Shown in pieces: positions 18,349 through 26,850 of a stretch of DNA of 64,000 nucleotides; within the stretch, counting starts at the first letter, position 1; each line of letters opens with the position of its first letter. Source of the stretch: Psychroflexus curvus (GTDB lineage Bacteria > Bacteroidota > Bacteroidia > Flavobacteriales > Flavobacteriaceae); assembly GCF_020164585.1 (NCBI RefSeq), contig NZ_JAIQZF010000003.1:248001-312000 (forward strand), written 5' to 3'. The notes beneath the pieces are model-generated. The model was not told where the DNA came from, searched no databases, and was given only the letters and a program-made list of their open reading frames with translations. A program made the position numbers and the translations under genes.

Positions 18349-19452
18349 AAGCTATCTGTTTCTTTTTTCTGACCGCTACTCATAAGGAAGGTTTTCAAAA
18401 AGGAATCGATATGACCATTCATCACATCATCCACATTTCCGCTTTCGTGACCTGTCCTCACATCTTTCACGAGTTTATAGGGATGCATCACATAATTCCG
18501 AATTTGAGACCCCCATTCTATACTTTTCTTCTCAGATTCGATTTCGGTTCTGGCGGCTTGTTGCTTCTTCAATTCAATTTCATAAAGTTGAGATTTCAGC
18601 ATTTTCATAGCTTTTTCTCTGTTTTCTAACTGAGATCGAGTTTCAGAATTATGAATAACAATGCCACTAGGATGGTGAGTAAGAATCGCTTTGGTTTCTA
18701 CTTTGTTTACATTTTGACCTCCAGCACCACCAGATCTGGCAAAATCCCAGTTAATATCTGAAGGATTGATATCGATTTCTATGGTATCATCCACCAAAGG
18801 ATATACATAAACTGAAGCAAAAGAGGTATGGCGTTTAGCATTACTATCAAACGGAGAGATTCTGACTAAGCGATGAACACCGTTCTCGCCTTTTAGCCAA
18901 CCAAAAGCATAATCGCCTTCAATTTCTAAAGTCACTGTTTTAATACCTGCAACATCGCCAGACTGGTGATTGAGTTCTCTTACTTTAAAGCCCTTGCGCT
19001 CGGCCCACATCACATACATTCTCATGAGCATTTCTGCCCAGTCACAGCTTTCAGTACCGCCAGCACCGGCTGTAATCTGCAAAACAGCGGTTAAAGGATC
19101 GCTTTCCTCAGAAAGCATATTTTTGAATTCCAAATCTTCAATGAGGTCTAAAGCCTCATCGTGTTTTTCCTGAACTTCTTCTTCAGAAATTTCTCCATCT
19201 TCAAAAAATTCAAACAAAACGTTGAGGTCTTCTACCTTTTGCTTGGCTTCATCAAAGCTTTTGATCCATTGCTTTTCATCATTGATGGCCTGCATCAACC
19301 TCTGCGCTTCCTGAGGCTTATCCCAAAAATCTGGAGCAAATGTTTTTTCTTCTTCGTTGGTTACTTTGACGCGTTTAGCATCTAAGTCAAAGATACTGGT
19401 TTAGGGAAGTGATACGCTTGTTTATAGTCTTGATGGATTCAGAATTGATCAT
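18345..19452 (-). CDS. prfB: peptide chain release factor 2, programmed +1 frameshift
   Basis: Release factor recognising UGA and UAA. Translation starts at the ATG at 19452, reads 21 codons, and meets an in-frame TGA at 19389-19387 inside the classical slippery string CTT TGA C (19392-19386). A +1 shift continues into the main frame and gives a protein of about 368 residues, the normal RF2 length. The peptidyl-tRNA hydrolysis motif GGQ is present in SGGAGGQNVNKVETKA, and the recognition-domain segment precedes it. UGA reading by RF2 itself suppresses the frameshift, so the gene is autoregulated. The E. coli-type AGGGGG stimulator is replaced by AAACCAG, leaving TATCTTTGAC. The stop overlaps the next ATG by four bases. 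Confidence 0.95.
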
Positions 19453-19543
19453 AATTTAAATTTTGTCAAATTTAAAAATTATCTTTTGCGTCATCCATCT
19501 AATTATGTTTATTTTCGAATAAAAGTACTTAGATGAAACCGAC

Positions 19544-19593
19544 ATGATTAAAATAGTCATTAGACTAAATATTTAAATGATTATTTTAATCAT
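19544..19593. repeat. 17-bp inverted repeat upstream of threonine aldolase
   Basis: Arms 19544-19560 (ATGATTAAAATAGTCAT) and 19577-19593 are complementary with one mismatch; loop of 16 bases. AT-rich; no T-run follows. Confidence 0.6.
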
Positions 19594-19597
19594 CAAA

Positions 19598-19638
19598 GGT
19601 CACACCTGCCCGAGTGCCTCATTCAGGCGGGTGTGACC
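19598..19638. repeat. 13-bp GC-rich hairpin upstream of threonine aldolase
   Basis: GGTCACACCTGCC at 19598-19610 pairs with GGCGGGTGTGACC at 19626-19638, with one G-T pair and a 15-base loop. It ends 25 bases before the aldolase ATG and so lies in its probable 5' leader. It may be an attenuator, a protein-binding site or part of a dispersed intergenic repeat. Confidence 0.6.
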
Positions 19639-19663
19639 ATTAAAAAACAATAAAAATAAACAC

Positions 19664-20683
19664 ATGAAAATTGACTTAAGAAGTGATACCGTCACAAAGC
19701 CAACAAAAGAGATGTTGGAATACATGATGTCTGCTGATGTTGGCGACGATGTCTATAAAGAAGATCCGTCTGTAAATCAGCTGGAAACGTATTTGGCAGA
19801 CTTATTTGGGATGGACTCAGCATTATATTTTCCGACAGGTTCCATGTCCAACCAGGCGGCCATCAAACTCCATACTCAACCAGGAGAACAACTCATCTGT
19901 GATAAATGGGCTCACGTTTACAATTACGAAGGAGGTGGAGCTTCGTTCAATAGTGGAGTCTCTTGTAAGTTGGTAGATGGAGATAAAGGTAAAATCACTG
20001 CCGATCTAGTGGAAGCAGCTATCAATCCACCAGATTTCTACCACAGTCCATTAACGTCTTTGGTATGTTTGGAAAACACGACCAACAAAGGTGGAGGCGC
20101 CTGTTATGATATGGAGACTATTCAGTCAATTAGAACTGTTTGCGATAAACATGGATTGGGTCTGCACCTCGATGGAGCCAGACTTTATAATGCTATTGTT
20201 GCTAATAATCATGATCCAAAAGACTTTGGAAAAGAATTTGATACGATTTCTCTCTGTTTATCCAAAGGCCTTGGCGCTCCAATGGGAACAGTTTTGATGG
20301 GGAATGATGACCTTATGAAACAGGCCATGCGAGTTCGTAAAGTGCTTGGGGGTGGTATGCGACAGGTGGGCTATATGGCTGCAGCAGCATATTACGCGTT
20401 GCACAATCACGTGGATAGATTGAAAGTGGATCATGAAAGAGCCAGGGATATCGAACAGGCATTAACCGATCATCCCCTAATTAAAGCGGTGGATCACGTC
20501 GAGACAAATATTGTTATTTTTTACCTTCAGCCTCACCTCGATGAAATCAAATTCATGCGGGACCTGGAAGAAAAAGGGATTAGAATCAGTAATATGGGAA
20601 ATGGCAAAATGCGTTTAGTGACGCATTTGGATTATACAGAAGATCAGCATGAGTACTTCCTTAAAACTTTAAAGTCTCTTTAG
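19664..20683 (+). CDS. ltaE: low-specificity L-threonine aldolase
   Basis: 339 residues, cytosolic PLP enzyme of fold type I that cleaves L-threonine or L-allo-threonine to glycine and acetaldehyde. The N-terminal DLRSDTVTKPT is the family signature; PTGSMSNQAAI (about residues 57-67) forms the cofactor phosphate loop; HLDGARLYNA (about 168-177) supplies the Asp that contacts the pyridine nitrogen; and the Schiff-base lysine lies in SLCLSKGLGAPMG near residue 202. Length is standard. It stands alone, with two hairpins upstream and a large palindromic region downstream. Together with glyA (about 5 kb away) it can supply glycine. Confidence 0.9.
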   Translation: MKIDLRSDTVTKPTKEMLEYMMSADVGDDVYKEDPSVNQLETYLADLFGMDSALYFPTGSMSNQAAIKLHTQPGEQLICDKWAHVYNYEGGGASFNSGVSCKLVDGDKGKITADLVEAAINPPDFYHSPLTSLVCLENTTNKGGGACYDMETIQSIRTVCDKHGLGLHLDGARLYNAIVANNHDPKDFGKEFDTISLCLSKGLGAPMGTVLMGNDDLMKQAMRVRKVLGGGMRQVGYMAAAAYYALHNHVDRLKVDHERARDIEQALTDHPLIKAVDHVETNIVIFYLQPHLDEIKFMRDLEEKGIRISNMGNGKMRLVTHLDYTEDQHEYFLKTLKSL

Positions 20684-20702
20684 AATTATAGTTTGGGGCT
20701 TA

Positions 20703-20728
20703 CCCCTCCCCAAAGCTTTGGGGAGGGG
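20703..20728. repeat. 26-bp perfect palindrome, C-rich/G-rich
   Basis: Left half CCCCTCCCCAAAG mirrors the right half CTTTGGGGAGGGG with no loop. Followed by TCGGGCTTTTCG. It may terminate the aldolase transcript or be a copy of an intergenic palindrome of the kind scattered through many Bacteroidota genomes. Confidence 0.75.
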
Positions 20729-20759
20729 TCGGGCTTTTCGTTGCAATGCTTCAGCCCAA

Positions 20760-20825
20760 AAGCATAAAACTAAAAAGTTCGGCCAGCTTCTTTGGGCGCT
20801 AGCCGGACTTAAGTTTTATAAGCTT
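20760..20825. terminator. long hairpin between convergent genes
   Basis: Arms of about 28 bases (20760-20787 and 20798-20825) pair with a few mismatches; the centre GGCCAGC / GCTAGCC and the outer TAAAACT / AGTTTTA parts are the strongest. The right side ends in AAGCTTTTAG. It lies between the converging aldolase and transaldolase genes and could stop both. Confidence 0.5.
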
Positions 20826-20883
20826 TTAGTCTTGCAGGATTTTCACTTCAATCCCTAAGCCAAGACTAATGGTGTTGAGAATT

Positions 20884-21537
20884 TTAGTTATTCTTGTTAT
20901 AATCTGCAAGGAATTTTTCTAATCCGCTATCGGTCAATGGGTGTTTCAAAAGTCCTTCAATAGAAGATAATGGTCCAGTCATCACATCCGCTCCTAGTTT
21001 TGCACAGTCAATGATATGCATGGTATGTCTTACAGATGCAGCCAGAATTTGGGTTTCAAACATATAGTTGTCATAGACTAACCTAATTTCTTCAATTAAA
21101 TTTAAACCATCTGTTGAAATATCATCCAAACGTCCAATAAAAGGAGAGACATAAGTAGCACCGGCTTTGGCAGCTAAAAGTGCCTGCCCTACAGAAAATA
21201 CCAACGTGCAATTGGTTCTGATTCCTTTTTCTGAAAAGTATTTGATAGCTTTAACCCCTTCTTTAATCATCGGAACTTTTACAACGATTTGATCATGAAG
21301 TTTAGCTAAAGCTTCCCCTTCTTTGACCATACCGTCAAAATCTGTAGAAATAACTTCGGCACTCACATCGCCATCTACAATTTCACAGATTTTGATGTAA
21401 TGATTTCTGATATTTTCTTCTCCAGTGATGCCTTCTTTTGCCATCAAAGAGGGATTGGTAGTCACACCATCCAGGATTCCAAGATCCTGAGCTTCTTTGA
21501 TCTGGTCAATATTTGCTGTGTCAATAAAAAATTTCAT
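20884..21537 (-). CDS. transaldolase-like / fructose-6-phosphate aldolase family protein
   Basis: 217 residues, the short class of transaldolase (TalC/FSA-like) with a TIM-barrel fold. It starts [14 protein letters not shown] and carries [13 protein letters not shown], the Schiff-base lysine in [12 protein letters not shown] near residue 86, [25 protein letters not shown] (quoted in part) and [19 protein letters not shown] at the C-terminus. In most Bacteroidota this protein is the transaldolase of the non-oxidative pentose phosphate pathway, exchanging dihydroxyacetone units between sugar phosphates; true fructose-6-phosphate aldolase activity cannot be excluded. It follows the SDR gene by 23 bp on the same strand and may share its transcript. 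Confidence 0.88.
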   Translation of the reverse strand: MKFFIDTANIDQIKEAQDLGILDGVTTNPSLMAKEGITGEENIRNHYIKICEIVDGDVSAEVISTDFDGMVKEGEALAKLHDQIVVKVPMIKEGVKAIKYFSEKGIRTNCTLVFSVGQALLAAKAGATYVSPFIGRLDDISTDGLNLIEEIRLVYDNYMFETQILAASVRHTMHIIDCAKLGADVMTGPLSSIEGLLKHPLTDSGLEKFLADYNKNN

Positions 21538-21560
21538 AAGTATATGTTTTAATTACAAAT

Positions 21561-22364
21561 TTACAGTTTATAGTGTTTAAGCAGCAGTTTTTCAAAAACT
21601 TTATCTGGTAGAATGTGTTTGAGGAAAACCGATATTTTTTGTGTAAAATCACCAACTTTATAATGAATTTTTGGATTTGACTTTTGCATGATCGCATATA
21701 CGCTTTTGGCCATCAGATTCGGGTCTTTACCATGATCAACATGTTCATCCATCAGTTTCAGGCTTTTTTCGTAAACGGTTTTGTAGGGAGAACTGTCTTT
21801 AATCGGTGCGTGAAATCTTCCGGCAGCAATATTAGTAGCAAAATCTCCAGGTGCCACGTTGGTCATTTTAATGCCAAAAGCTTTCAATTCCATCCGATAA
21901 GATTCTGTTGTCAATTCTAAAGCTCCTTTGGTTGCTGAATAAAATCCACGAAAGGGTAAACCCATATGCCCAGCAATAGAAGTAATATTGATAATAAAAC
22001 CAGATTGTCTGGACCTCATGTGTGGTAAAACCGTGTTAATCACTTTAAGTGGTCCAAAGTAATTAGTTTCGAAAATTTTCCTTTGTTCTACGTCAGGTAT
22101 TTCTTCGAGAGGACCTGTAATGCCAACGCCTGCGTTATTAATTAGAAAATCAATCTGACCCTCTTTAGAAATCAGTGTCTCAATCGCTGTTTCTATACTT
22201 TCCTGCTGAGTCACATCAAGTTGAATAAAATGAATTCCATTGAGTTCTTTGTGCTGAGGTTTTCTGCTTGTACCGTAAACTTTATAATTGAAATTGGCAA
22301 GATACTCACCTATAGATTTTCCAATTCCAGAGGAAGCTCCAGTAATCAAAACGACGTTTTGCAT
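21561..22364 (-). CDS. short-chain dehydrogenase/reductase
   Basis: 267 residues from the ATG at 22364; the frame extends upstream without a plausible coding sequence, so the start next to the Rossmann motif is chosen. Shows the classical SDR pattern: cofactor loop TGASSGIGKSIGE (residues about 9-21), NNAGVG near 83, active-site Ser in INITSIAGHMG and the YxxxK pair in YSATKGALEL near 150. Substrate is unknown; the C-terminal extension with KHILPDKVFEKL resembles the acyl- or steroid-type SDRs annotated as oxidoreductases in flavobacteria. It lies between the SRP RNA gene (upstream, same strand) and the transaldolase gene. Confidence 0.8.
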   Translation of the reverse strand: MQNVVLITGASSGIGKSIGEYLANFNYKVYGTSRKPQHKELNGIHFIQLDVTQQESIETAIETLISKEGQIDFLINNAGVGITGPLEEIPDVEQRKIFETNYFGPLKVINTVLPHMRSRQSGFIINITSIAGHMGLPFRGFYSATKGALELTTESYRMELKAFGIKMTNVAPGDFATNIAAGRFHAPIKDSSPYKTVYEKSLKLMDEHVDHGKDPNLMAKSVYAIMQKSNPKIHYKVGDFTQKISVFLKHILPDKVFEKLLLKHYKL

Positions 22365-22442
22365 TGCTAGTTGAATTTCGGCAAATATCCAACTTATAGG
22401 CTTAAGAAAAAAATGAGGGAAAGGGATTGGAAATAAAAAAAA

Positions 22443-22538
22443 GGGCAAGCGACCTACATCACACCGCTACGACCATCTACCCTTGCTGCGTTCCCGCCCT
22501 GGGGGATTCGACAGGAGCTGGTTGTGTAGAACTTGCCC
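22443..22538 (-). ncRNA. ffs: signal recognition particle RNA, small bacterial type
   Basis: On the minus strand the RNA starts GGGCAAG and ends CTTGCCC, which pair to close the helix, and is followed by a T-run. The conserved tip is present: CCAGGGCGGGAACGCAGCA then AGGGTAGATGG, which corresponds to the internal loop and tetraloop that bind Ffh. Length is about 96 nt, as for 4.5S-like SRP RNAs. The RNA works with the Ffh GTPase to deliver nascent membrane proteins to the translocon. The call rests on the tip motif, end pairing, terminator-like T-run and a near-perfect promoter. Confidence 0.9.
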
Positions 22539-22543
22539 GACTG

Positions 22544-22573
22544 CAAATATACAATCTTATTTAAAGTCAACAA
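22544..22573 (-). promoter_or_regulatory. sigma-A promoter of the SRP RNA gene
   Basis: Minus-strand -33 TTG (22573-22571), 19-base spacer, -7 box TATATTTG (22551-22544). The predicted start is the G at about 22538, exactly the first base of the SRP RNA. This is the best promoter match in the window. Confidence 0.8.
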
Positions 22574-22626
22574 GTTGTTTTCTAGTCAAATTCCCTATTT
22601 TTACTCCGTATTTCAAATTTAGAATT

Positions 22627-23670
22627 ATGCGAATTATTAAATCCTTGGCAGTCATATTTTTAACGCTTAATTTCTTCTCCTGTGATGAAGATTTATCTAA
22701 AGATTTTAAAGTTTTAGTAGAGGGCAAGTCTAAAACTTTTACTAATTCGGAAGTGCTTAAAGCATCTATCAAAGCATTAAAGGATCACGAGGTAAATTCA
22801 GTAGATATAAAATTTCAAGGCGAACTACTTAAAGTTCAATTGTCAGAATCCTTTTCAATAGATTTATCTCAGCTGAAATTAGGAGATCACAAGCTTGACG
22901 TTATTATAGATATAAATGGGGAAGAGGTAAAACTGTCAGAAACGATTAAAATTTTGAATGATGATAGTCCTAAATTATACACCTACGAGATTGTAAATAC
23001 TTATCCTCACGATATTTCAGCTTATACGCAAGGTTTGGAGTTTCATGCCGACACCTTGTACGAAAGTACAGGTCAGCGTGGCGAGTCTTCTTTGAGAAAA
23101 GTAAATTATAAAACGGGGGAGGTACTGAAACATGTAGAATTAGATCAATTTTATTTTGGCGAAGGCTTAACGATTTTAAATGATAAAATCTATCAGTTGA
23201 CTTGGCAATCCCAAGAAGGTTTGGTTTATGATCTGGAAACTATGGACCTGCTTAGTAAATTTGCTTATTCTGAAAGCAAAGAAGGTTGGGGGCTGTGCAA
23301 TGATGGAGAACAATTGTACAAAAGCGATGGCACAAATAAAATTTGGATATTGGATCCAGAGAGTCTTGAAGAAGAATCTTACATTCAGCCGACTACTCAT
23401 AAAGCAGTTTTGAATCAGATGAACGAACTGGAATGGGTGGAAGGTAAGATATATGCGAATACGTATCAAAAAGACGGTGTAGTCATTATCGATCCTAAAA
23501 ATGGAGCAGTGGAAGGTGTGGTCGATTTTAGAGGGCTTCGGGAAAAAGTGAAACAACATTCTAATCTTGATGTCTTAAATGGAATTGCATACCATAAATC
23601 TACTCAGCGTCTTTTCGTAACTGGTAAAAACTGGAATAAGCTTTTTGAAGTAAAGCTTATCGAAAAATAA
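22627..23670 (+). CDS. glutaminyl-peptide cyclotransferase, lipoprotein
   Basis: 347 residues from the ATG at 22627, where a lipoprotein signal begins (AVIFLTLNFFSC, lipid-attachment cysteine about residue 17). An upstream extension would run back through the SRP RNA and is rejected. After an Ig-like N-terminal part (to about residue 115) comes the five-bladed propeller of the plant/bacterial glutamine cyclotransferase family: YPHDISAYTQGLEFH, STGQRGESSLRKV, GEGLTILNDKIYQLTWQ and WGLCNDGEQLYKSDGT. The enzyme turns N-terminal Gln of exported proteins into pyroglutamate. It probably sits on the outer face of a membrane. It is followed by the beta-helix lipoprotein after 37 bp. Confidence 0.88.
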   Translation: MRIIKSLAVIFLTLNFFSCDEDLSKDFKVLVEGKSKTFTNSEVLKASIKALKDHEVNSVDIKFQGELLKVQLSESFSIDLSQLKLGDHKLDVIIDINGEEVKLSETIKILNDDSPKLYTYEIVNTYPHDISAYTQGLEFHADTLYESTGQRGESSLRKVNYKTGEVLKHVELDQFYFGEGLTILNDKIYQLTWQSQEGLVYDLETMDLLSKFAYSESKEGWGLCNDGEQLYKSDGTNKIWILDPESLEEESYIQPTTHKAVLNQMNELEWVEGKIYANTYQKDGVVIIDPKNGAVEGVVDFRGLREKVKQHSNLDVLNGIAYHKSTQRLFVTGKNWNKLFEVKLIEK

Positions 23671-23707
23671 AATCGACCAAAAAGCGTTTGATCTTTTACA
23701 TCATTTT

Positions 23708-25255
23708 ATGAAACAACTTTTGTTTATCCTTTTGTTTATTGGTTTGATTTCATTTACATCTTGCAGGGATGATTTTGAGTTGGAGCCGAGTTTTGGAGCT
23801 CTGGAATTTTCTAAGGATACCGTTTACCTGGATACTGTATTTACGAATATTGGTTCAAGCACTTATAGTTTTAAAGTTTACAACAGAAGAGATCAGGATA
23901 TTTCAATTCCAAGCATTCAGTTGAATCATGGAGAAAGTTCGAACTTCAGACTGAATGTTGATGGAGTTGCTGGAAAAACAATCAATGATATTAATATACT
24001 GGCTAACGACAGCATTTTTGTGTTTGTGGAAGTCACAGCAGACATTCAGGAGCTGAGTCAGGATCAACTTTCATTTTTATACACAGATCAAATCAATTTT
24101 GATACCGGAGCCAACAGGCAACAGGTAGAACTTGTGAGCTTAGTTCAGGATGCTCATTTTTTGTTTCCAGAACGATTTGAAGATGGTTCCACCGAGACTT
24201 TAAGTCTTGGTTTGGATGAGGAAGGACAGGAAATACAGATTGATGGATTTATTTTGGATGATGAGCATTTGACGTTTACCAGTGGAAAGCCTTATGTCAT
24301 CTATGGATTTGCGGGAGTTCCATCTGGTGAGACTTTATCTATAGAAGCAGGAGCCAGAGTCCACTTTCACGAAAATAGTGGAATCATTGTATCCAGAGAT
24401 GCGTCTATGCGTGCCTTGGGGGAGGTAAGTGCGGATCCTGAACTGATGGAAAACGAAATCATTTTTGAAGGCGATCGACTTGAGCCAGAATTTTCTGAAG
24501 TTCCTGGTCAATGGGCAGCTATTTGGTTAACGCAAGGGAGCACAAATCACAGGTTTGACCATGTAACCATAAAGAATTCCACTGTAGGCATTTTGATGGA
24601 TTCCAACGATGGAACAGATCAGCCTACCTTGACTTTAAAAAACACTCAGATTTATAATTCTGCAAATGTAGGACTACTTGCCAGAACTGCATTCATTGAT
24701 GCTGAAAATGTAGTCATCAACAACAGCGGTCAGGTATCGTTGAATCTTTCGCTTGGTGGTCGGTACAATTTCAGACATTGCACTTTTGCCAATTACTGGA
24801 GAAATGGCTTTAGGCAGTTTCCTGCGGTATTGATTGAAAATAATCTGGAAGCAGGAGAAGCTTTATTTGTAGCAGATCTGGTTGAAGCCAATTTCAGTAA
24901 TTGTATCATTTATGGAAATGAATCTATTGAGTTGATATTCAATAAAGTGGATGAGGCTGCTTTCAATTATAAGTTTGAAAATTGTTTGCTGAGGTTTAAC
25001 GATACCAGTAATCGATTTGTTGATAACGATTTATATGACTTTGAGAATACTGATTTATTTGAGAATATCATCCTTAATGACGAGCCTTTATTCTTGGATG
25101 CAGAAGTCAATCAAATGATAATTAGTAATGAATCTCCTGCTGACGCTGCAGGAAATGCAACTACAGCCAATCGAGTTCCTTTCGATATTTTGGGAAAGGA
25201 CAGAACTCAGAGTCCGGATTTGGGAGCTTACCAAAGTATTCTCTTTGAGGAATGA
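23708..25255 (+). CDS. parallel beta-helix lipoprotein of unknown function
   Basis: 515 residues with lipoprotein signal (LLFIGLISFTSC, Cys about residue 19). The N-terminal 140 residues look like an immunoglobulin-type beta domain; the centre (about 230-430) has short repeated Asn/Asp-rich strands such as FDHVTIKNSTVGI, LKNTQIYNSANVG and ANFSNCIIYGNES, the pattern of a right-handed parallel beta-helix. The C-terminus has ILGKDRTQSPDLGAYQ, common in flavobacterial surface beta-helix proteins with a choice-of-anchor tail. It is probably cell-surface attached and may bind or cut polysaccharide, but no catalytic residues are evident. It lies in the same transcription unit as the cyclotransferase. 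Confidence 0.65.
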   Translation: MKQLLFILLFIGLISFTSCRDDFELEPSFGALEFSKDTVYLDTVFTNIGSSTYSFKVYNRRDQDISIPSIQLNHGESSNFRLNVDGVAGKTINDINILANDSIFVFVEVTADIQELSQDQLSFLYTDQINFDTGANRQQVELVSLVQDAHFLFPERFEDGSTETLSLGLDEEGQEIQIDGFILDDEHLTFTSGKPYVIYGFAGVPSGETLSIEAGARVHFHENSGIIVSRDASMRALGEVSADPELMENEIIFEGDRLEPEFSEVPGQWAAIWLTQGSTNHRFDHVTIKNSTVGILMDSNDGTDQPTLTLKNTQIYNSANVGLLARTAFIDAENVVINNSGQVSLNLSLGGRYNFRHCTFANYWRNGFRQFPAVLIENNLEAGEALFVADLVEANFSNCIIYGNESIELIFNKVDEAAFNYKFENCLLRFNDTSNRFVDNDLYDFENTDLFENIILNDEPLFLDAEVNQMIISNESPADAAGNATTANRVPFDILGKDRTQSPDLGAYQSILFEE

Positions 25256-25388
25256 AAAAGGACTGTGGCAAAAAATATTTTAAATACAAGTCAGTAGGGG
25301 AATTTTCCGGCAATTACTTTTATTTTTTGACCCACGACCTGCCTTTGCCAGGGAAACGCAGGCAGGCTCACGATAAGCAAATAAAAAA

Positions 25389-25420
25389 AATCACCCTTAA
25401 GGTTTAGGTTAAGAGTGATT
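25389..25420 (-). terminator. Rho-independent terminator of glyA
   Basis: Stem AATCACCCTTAA / TTAAGAGTGATT with an eight-base loop, followed on the minus strand by eight T residues. It lies 29 bp after the glyA stop. Confidence 0.8.
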
Positions 25421-25448
25421 TGAATTTATTCTGTAAATTGATTTTTAT

Positions 25449-26732
25449 CTAACTTTTCACCGTTTCAGCAAACAAAGGCTTCTGACTCATCATCTCGTGT
25501 ACTTGTTTTTTGATAGACTCTAGATGAGAAGTATTTTCAAAATTAGTGATGACCTCATCGATCAAGTCAACGATTTTTTCCATTTCACTTTCTTGTAAAC
25601 CTCTGGTTGTGATGGCGGGGGTGCCAATTCTAATTCCCGAAGTCACAAACGGTGATTTATCATCAAAGGGCACCATGTTTTTATTCACAGTAATGCCGGC
25701 AACACCTAGTGCTTCTTCAGCTTGTTTACCTGAAATGTTTTTATTTCTAAGGTCGATAAGCATCATGTGATTATCGGTACCTCCAGATATAATTTTGTAA
25801 TCCTTATCCATAAATGCTTTAGCCATTGCTGAAGCATTTTTGATCACCTGTTTTTGATACTCTACAAATTCGTCTGTAAGGGCTTCGCCGAAAGCAACAG
25901 CTTTAGCGGCGATAATATGTTCTAATGGACCTCCTTGATTTCCAGGAAATACTGAACTATCCAGCATACTCGACATTTTTTTCAAGTTTCCATTTTTTAA
26001 TTTTTCACCAAATGGATTTTCAAAGTCTTTACCCATCATAATGATTCCACCACGCGGTCCGCGAATGGTTTTATGTGTTGTTGAGGTCACAATATGACAA
26101 TGCTCTAGCGGGCTTTGTAGCAATCCGGCAGCAATAAGACCAGCGGGATGAGCCATATCGGCCAGTAGAATGGCTCCCACTTCATCTGCAATTTCTCTAA
26201 AGGTTTTATAATCGATTTCTCTGGAGTAGGCAGAGGCACCAGCAATAATCATTTTTGGTTTCTCTTTGTGAGCAACTTCCCTCACCATATCATAATCGAT
26301 AAGACCTGTTTCTTTATCCACGCCATAAAAAACGGGATCATAAAGTTTTCCTGAAAAGTTGACTGGAGAACCATGAGTTAGATGACCTCCATGAGAAAGG
26401 TCAAAGCCTAAAATTTTATCACCGGGCTTCAAACAGATTGAAAACACAGCAGTATTGGCTTGCGAACCAGAATGTGGTTGAACGTTAGCGTATGCTGCGC
26501 CGAATAATTTTTTCAACCGTTCTCTGGCCAGATCTTCCACTTTATCTACAACTTCGCAGCCTCCATAATAACGTTTGCCAGGATAACCCTCAGCATACTT
26601 ATTGGTAAGCACAGAGCCTGCAGCGTCCAAAACATCTTGACTTGTAAAGTTCTCACTGGCAATCAATTCTAAACCGTTTGTTTGTCTTTCTTTTTCTTCA
26701 AGTATTAATTCTGAAATGACTTTATCTTTCAT
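25449..26732 (-). CDS. glyA: serine hydroxymethyltransferase
   Basis: 427 residues, cytosolic PLP enzyme converting serine and tetrahydrofolate to glycine and 5,10-methylene-THF, the main source of one-carbon units. Signature regions are intact: [15 protein letters not shown] (about residues 44-58), [14 protein letters not shown] (about 88-101), [12 protein letters not shown] (about 195-206) and the Schiff-base lysine in [15 protein letters not shown] near 228. Length is standard. The gene has a TAAATTTG box upstream and its own terminator downstream, so it is monocistronic, divergent from fahA. Confidence 0.96.
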   Translation of the reverse strand: MKDKVISELILEEKERQTNGLELIASENFTSQDVLDAAGSVLTNKYAEGYPGKRYYGGCEVVDKVEDLARERLKKLFGAAYANVQPHSGSQANTAVFSICLKPGDKILGFDLSHGGHLTHGSPVNFSGKLYDPVFYGVDKETGLIDYDMVREVAHKEKPKMIIAGASAYSREIDYKTFREIADEVGAILLADMAHPAGLIAAGLLQSPLEHCHIVTSTTHKTIRGPRGGIIMMGKDFENPFGEKLKNGNLKKMSSMLDSSVFPGNQGGPLEHIIAAKAVAFGEALTDEFVEYQKQVIKNASAMAKAFMDKDYKIISGGTDNHMMLIDLRNKNISGKQAEEALGVAGITVNKNMVPFDDKSPFVTSGIRIGTPAITTRGLQESEMEKIVDLIDEVITNFENTSHLESIKKQVHEMMSQKPLFAETVKS

Positions 26733-26759
26733 CGAAATAGGTTAAAGTTAAATGTGATT

Positions 26760-26767
26760 CAAATTTA
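26760..26767 (-). promoter_or_regulatory. -7 box TAAATTTG upstream of glyA
   Basis: Minus-strand TAAATTTG fits TAnnTTTG, 27 bases before the glyA ATG. It nearly abuts the oppositely oriented fahA promoter, so the two genes may share a compact regulatory region. Confidence 0.45.
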
Positions 26768-26771
26768 ACTA

Positions 26772-26807
26772 TTTTGAATGGTTAATACGGTTAAAATAAT
26801 ATATTTG
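26772..26807 (+). promoter_or_regulatory. sigma-A promoter of fahA
   Basis: -33 TTTTG (26772-26776), 23-base spacer, -7 TATATTTG (26800-26807); start expected near 26813, giving a leader of about 38 bases. Confidence 0.6.
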
Positions 26808-26850
26808 AGGTAAGTTTTAAGATTAGTTTTAAATCCAAAACCCTTAACCT

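Noticed and set aside
20818-20886. Minus-strand reading [17 protein letters not shown] resembling the end of an XRE helix-turn-helix protein
   Set aside because: Only about 19 residues, with no upstream domain; it may be a gene remnant but cannot be supported.
22483-22626. Extension of the cyclotransferase frame upstream of 22627
   Set aside because: It would be translated through the SRP RNA antisense strand, and the lipoprotein signal begins at 22627.
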